A stretch of 64,000 nt of DNA, taken from positions 372,393,501 to 372,457,500 of the forward strand of contig CM057451.1 in the NCBI GenBank assembly GCA_016271365.2, given 5' to 3'. The position numbers and the translations under genes were made by a program. Origin of the DNA: Neoceratodus forsteri. Lineage: Eukaryota > Chordata > Ceratodontiformes > Ceratodontidae. The notes under the pieces are model-generated. The model did no database searches. It was not told the DNA's origin and worked only from the letters and a program-made list of their open reading frames with translations. Positions within the stretch are counted from its first letter, which is position 1, and each line of letters starts with the position of its first letter. Of the stretch, positions 63,417-64,000 are shown piece after piece.

Positions 63417-64000
63417 AGGTCTCTTAATTTCTATGCTGTGCATTAAAACCATTATCTAAGTGGACATTGTTGAAGCTAGATGTTTCTTTGAACTGAAAAG
63501 TTTAAAATTCAATTGTTGCAGGGTTGGGAGGTATGGTAATCCTCGAGATAAAATGTCTTGCATTCTTTTTGTCCACCAGTTCTCACATGTTTGAGTTCTA
63601 TAACAGTTTGCTCAATTTTAGCTACCTGAAAGTACCTTAGAGAGGCTATCTTGGCTTATTAGGCCATTGAGGATTATAATTATCTCGCTTAAAATGGTTA
63701 CAGCCTCATTACAATAATTGCAAGTTAAGTATTAATTAGTAGTTTTTGTTTATATAATTCTAAGAGGAGATGCCTTTTGGATATATACTAGTTTTTAAGG
63801 GCCTGTTAGGAGCTACTCCTGTCTTAATGCAGTCAAATATTTACAAGATGCAACAATCTTCGGTCTTACATGGACTCATAATACACTCGATGTGTTAGAG
63901 GGTGTTTTACACCTAGGTGATTATTAGATACCCATTATCGATTCTAGTCCATGAGCGTGTTGCAATGGTCTCTTCTTGAGCTTAATTTGATATTTATTTA
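63417..64000. other. AT-rich, no gene seen
   Basis: Follows L1 ORF1. No frame of note on either strand. Expected position of ORF2 or its spacer; I see no endonuclease motif before the window ends. Confidence 0.45.

Larger units (their letters stand above)
62430..64000 (+). mobile_element. L1-type LINE, 5' end and ORF1 (runs off the window)
   Basis: A GC-rich start (GGTGGGGTGGGGTGGAGG) after the CR1 fragment, a short leader, ORF1 at 62558-63416, then AT-rich sequence to the window end. ORF2 is not visible: 63417-64000 has no long frame and may be the ORF1-ORF2 spacer or a decayed ORF2 start. The 5' boundary is approximate. Confidence 0.7.

Noticed and set aside
1..64000. CRISPR array, rRNA genes or prokaryotic operons
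   Set aside because: The regular repeats seen are minisatellite or element-internal, spacers are not unique, and all coding signals are eukaryotic retroelements.

Overview
The window looks like one stretch of a large, repeat-rich vertebrate nuclear genome, most likely an amphibian and possibly a caecilian. That guess rests on the repeat mixture: DIRS-type tyrosine-recombinase retrotransposons, several CR1-family LINEs, an L2-like LINE, a second 2A-bearing LINE, an L1 ORF1, tRNA-derived SINEs and small palindromic DNA elements. The species assignment is inference. I found no single-copy host exon, no rRNA or functional tRNA gene, no CRISPR array and no bacterial-style operon. Almost all coding potential belongs to transposable elements, and nearly all of it is broken by stops, frameshifts or deletions.

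Layout. 1-2490: 5' part of a DIRS element (family 1, copy A) on the minus strand. 2490-7700: a different DIRS-like element (family 3), minus, lacking its recombinase. 8586-11230: CR1, minus, with part of the RT core deleted. 12720-16200: a mosaic of about 170-bp tandem units split by a CR1 fragment, a hairpin with about 105-bp arms, and a 0.9-kb degenerate hexanucleotide array. 16612-20690: nearly full-length CR1, minus, with zinc-finger/esterase ORF1 and EN-RT ORF2. 23258-23807: SINE with a perfect 14-bp target duplication. 24019-24767: palindromic MITE split by a related SINE. 24785-25280: inverted copy of the 12.7-kb tandem-unit repeat. 25425-36752: a DIRS element (family 2) carrying a complete DIRS of family 1 (copy B, 25808-31722) inside its 3' terminal region. 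39190-39485: minus-strand tRNA-derived SINE. 39850-41865 and 44736-45232: plus-strand CR1 copies. 42791-44173: non-autonomous DNA element with an internal minisatellite. 45605-59757: a LINE split by a 6.8-kb CR1 (itself split by a second copy of the DNA element) and by an L2-like LINE. 59757-61572: third DIRS family 1 copy (C). 61573-62425: CR1 fragment, minus. 62430-64000: start of an L1-type LINE with ORF1.

The genes do not form a host pathway. Within elements, DIRS copies carry gag, RT, RNase H and a tyrosine recombinase overlapping the RT/RNase H frame, with inverted terminal repeats and an internal complementary region expected to template circular intermediates. CR1 copies carry ORF1 (zinc finger plus SGNH esterase) and ORF2 (endonuclease plus RT). 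Insertion order can be read from the nesting. The DNA element at 49638 left a 5-bp target duplication, and removing it re-opens the CR1 ORF1 frame. The least explained structures are the hexanucleotide array with a 120-bp higher-order period and the DNA element with the minisatellite core.
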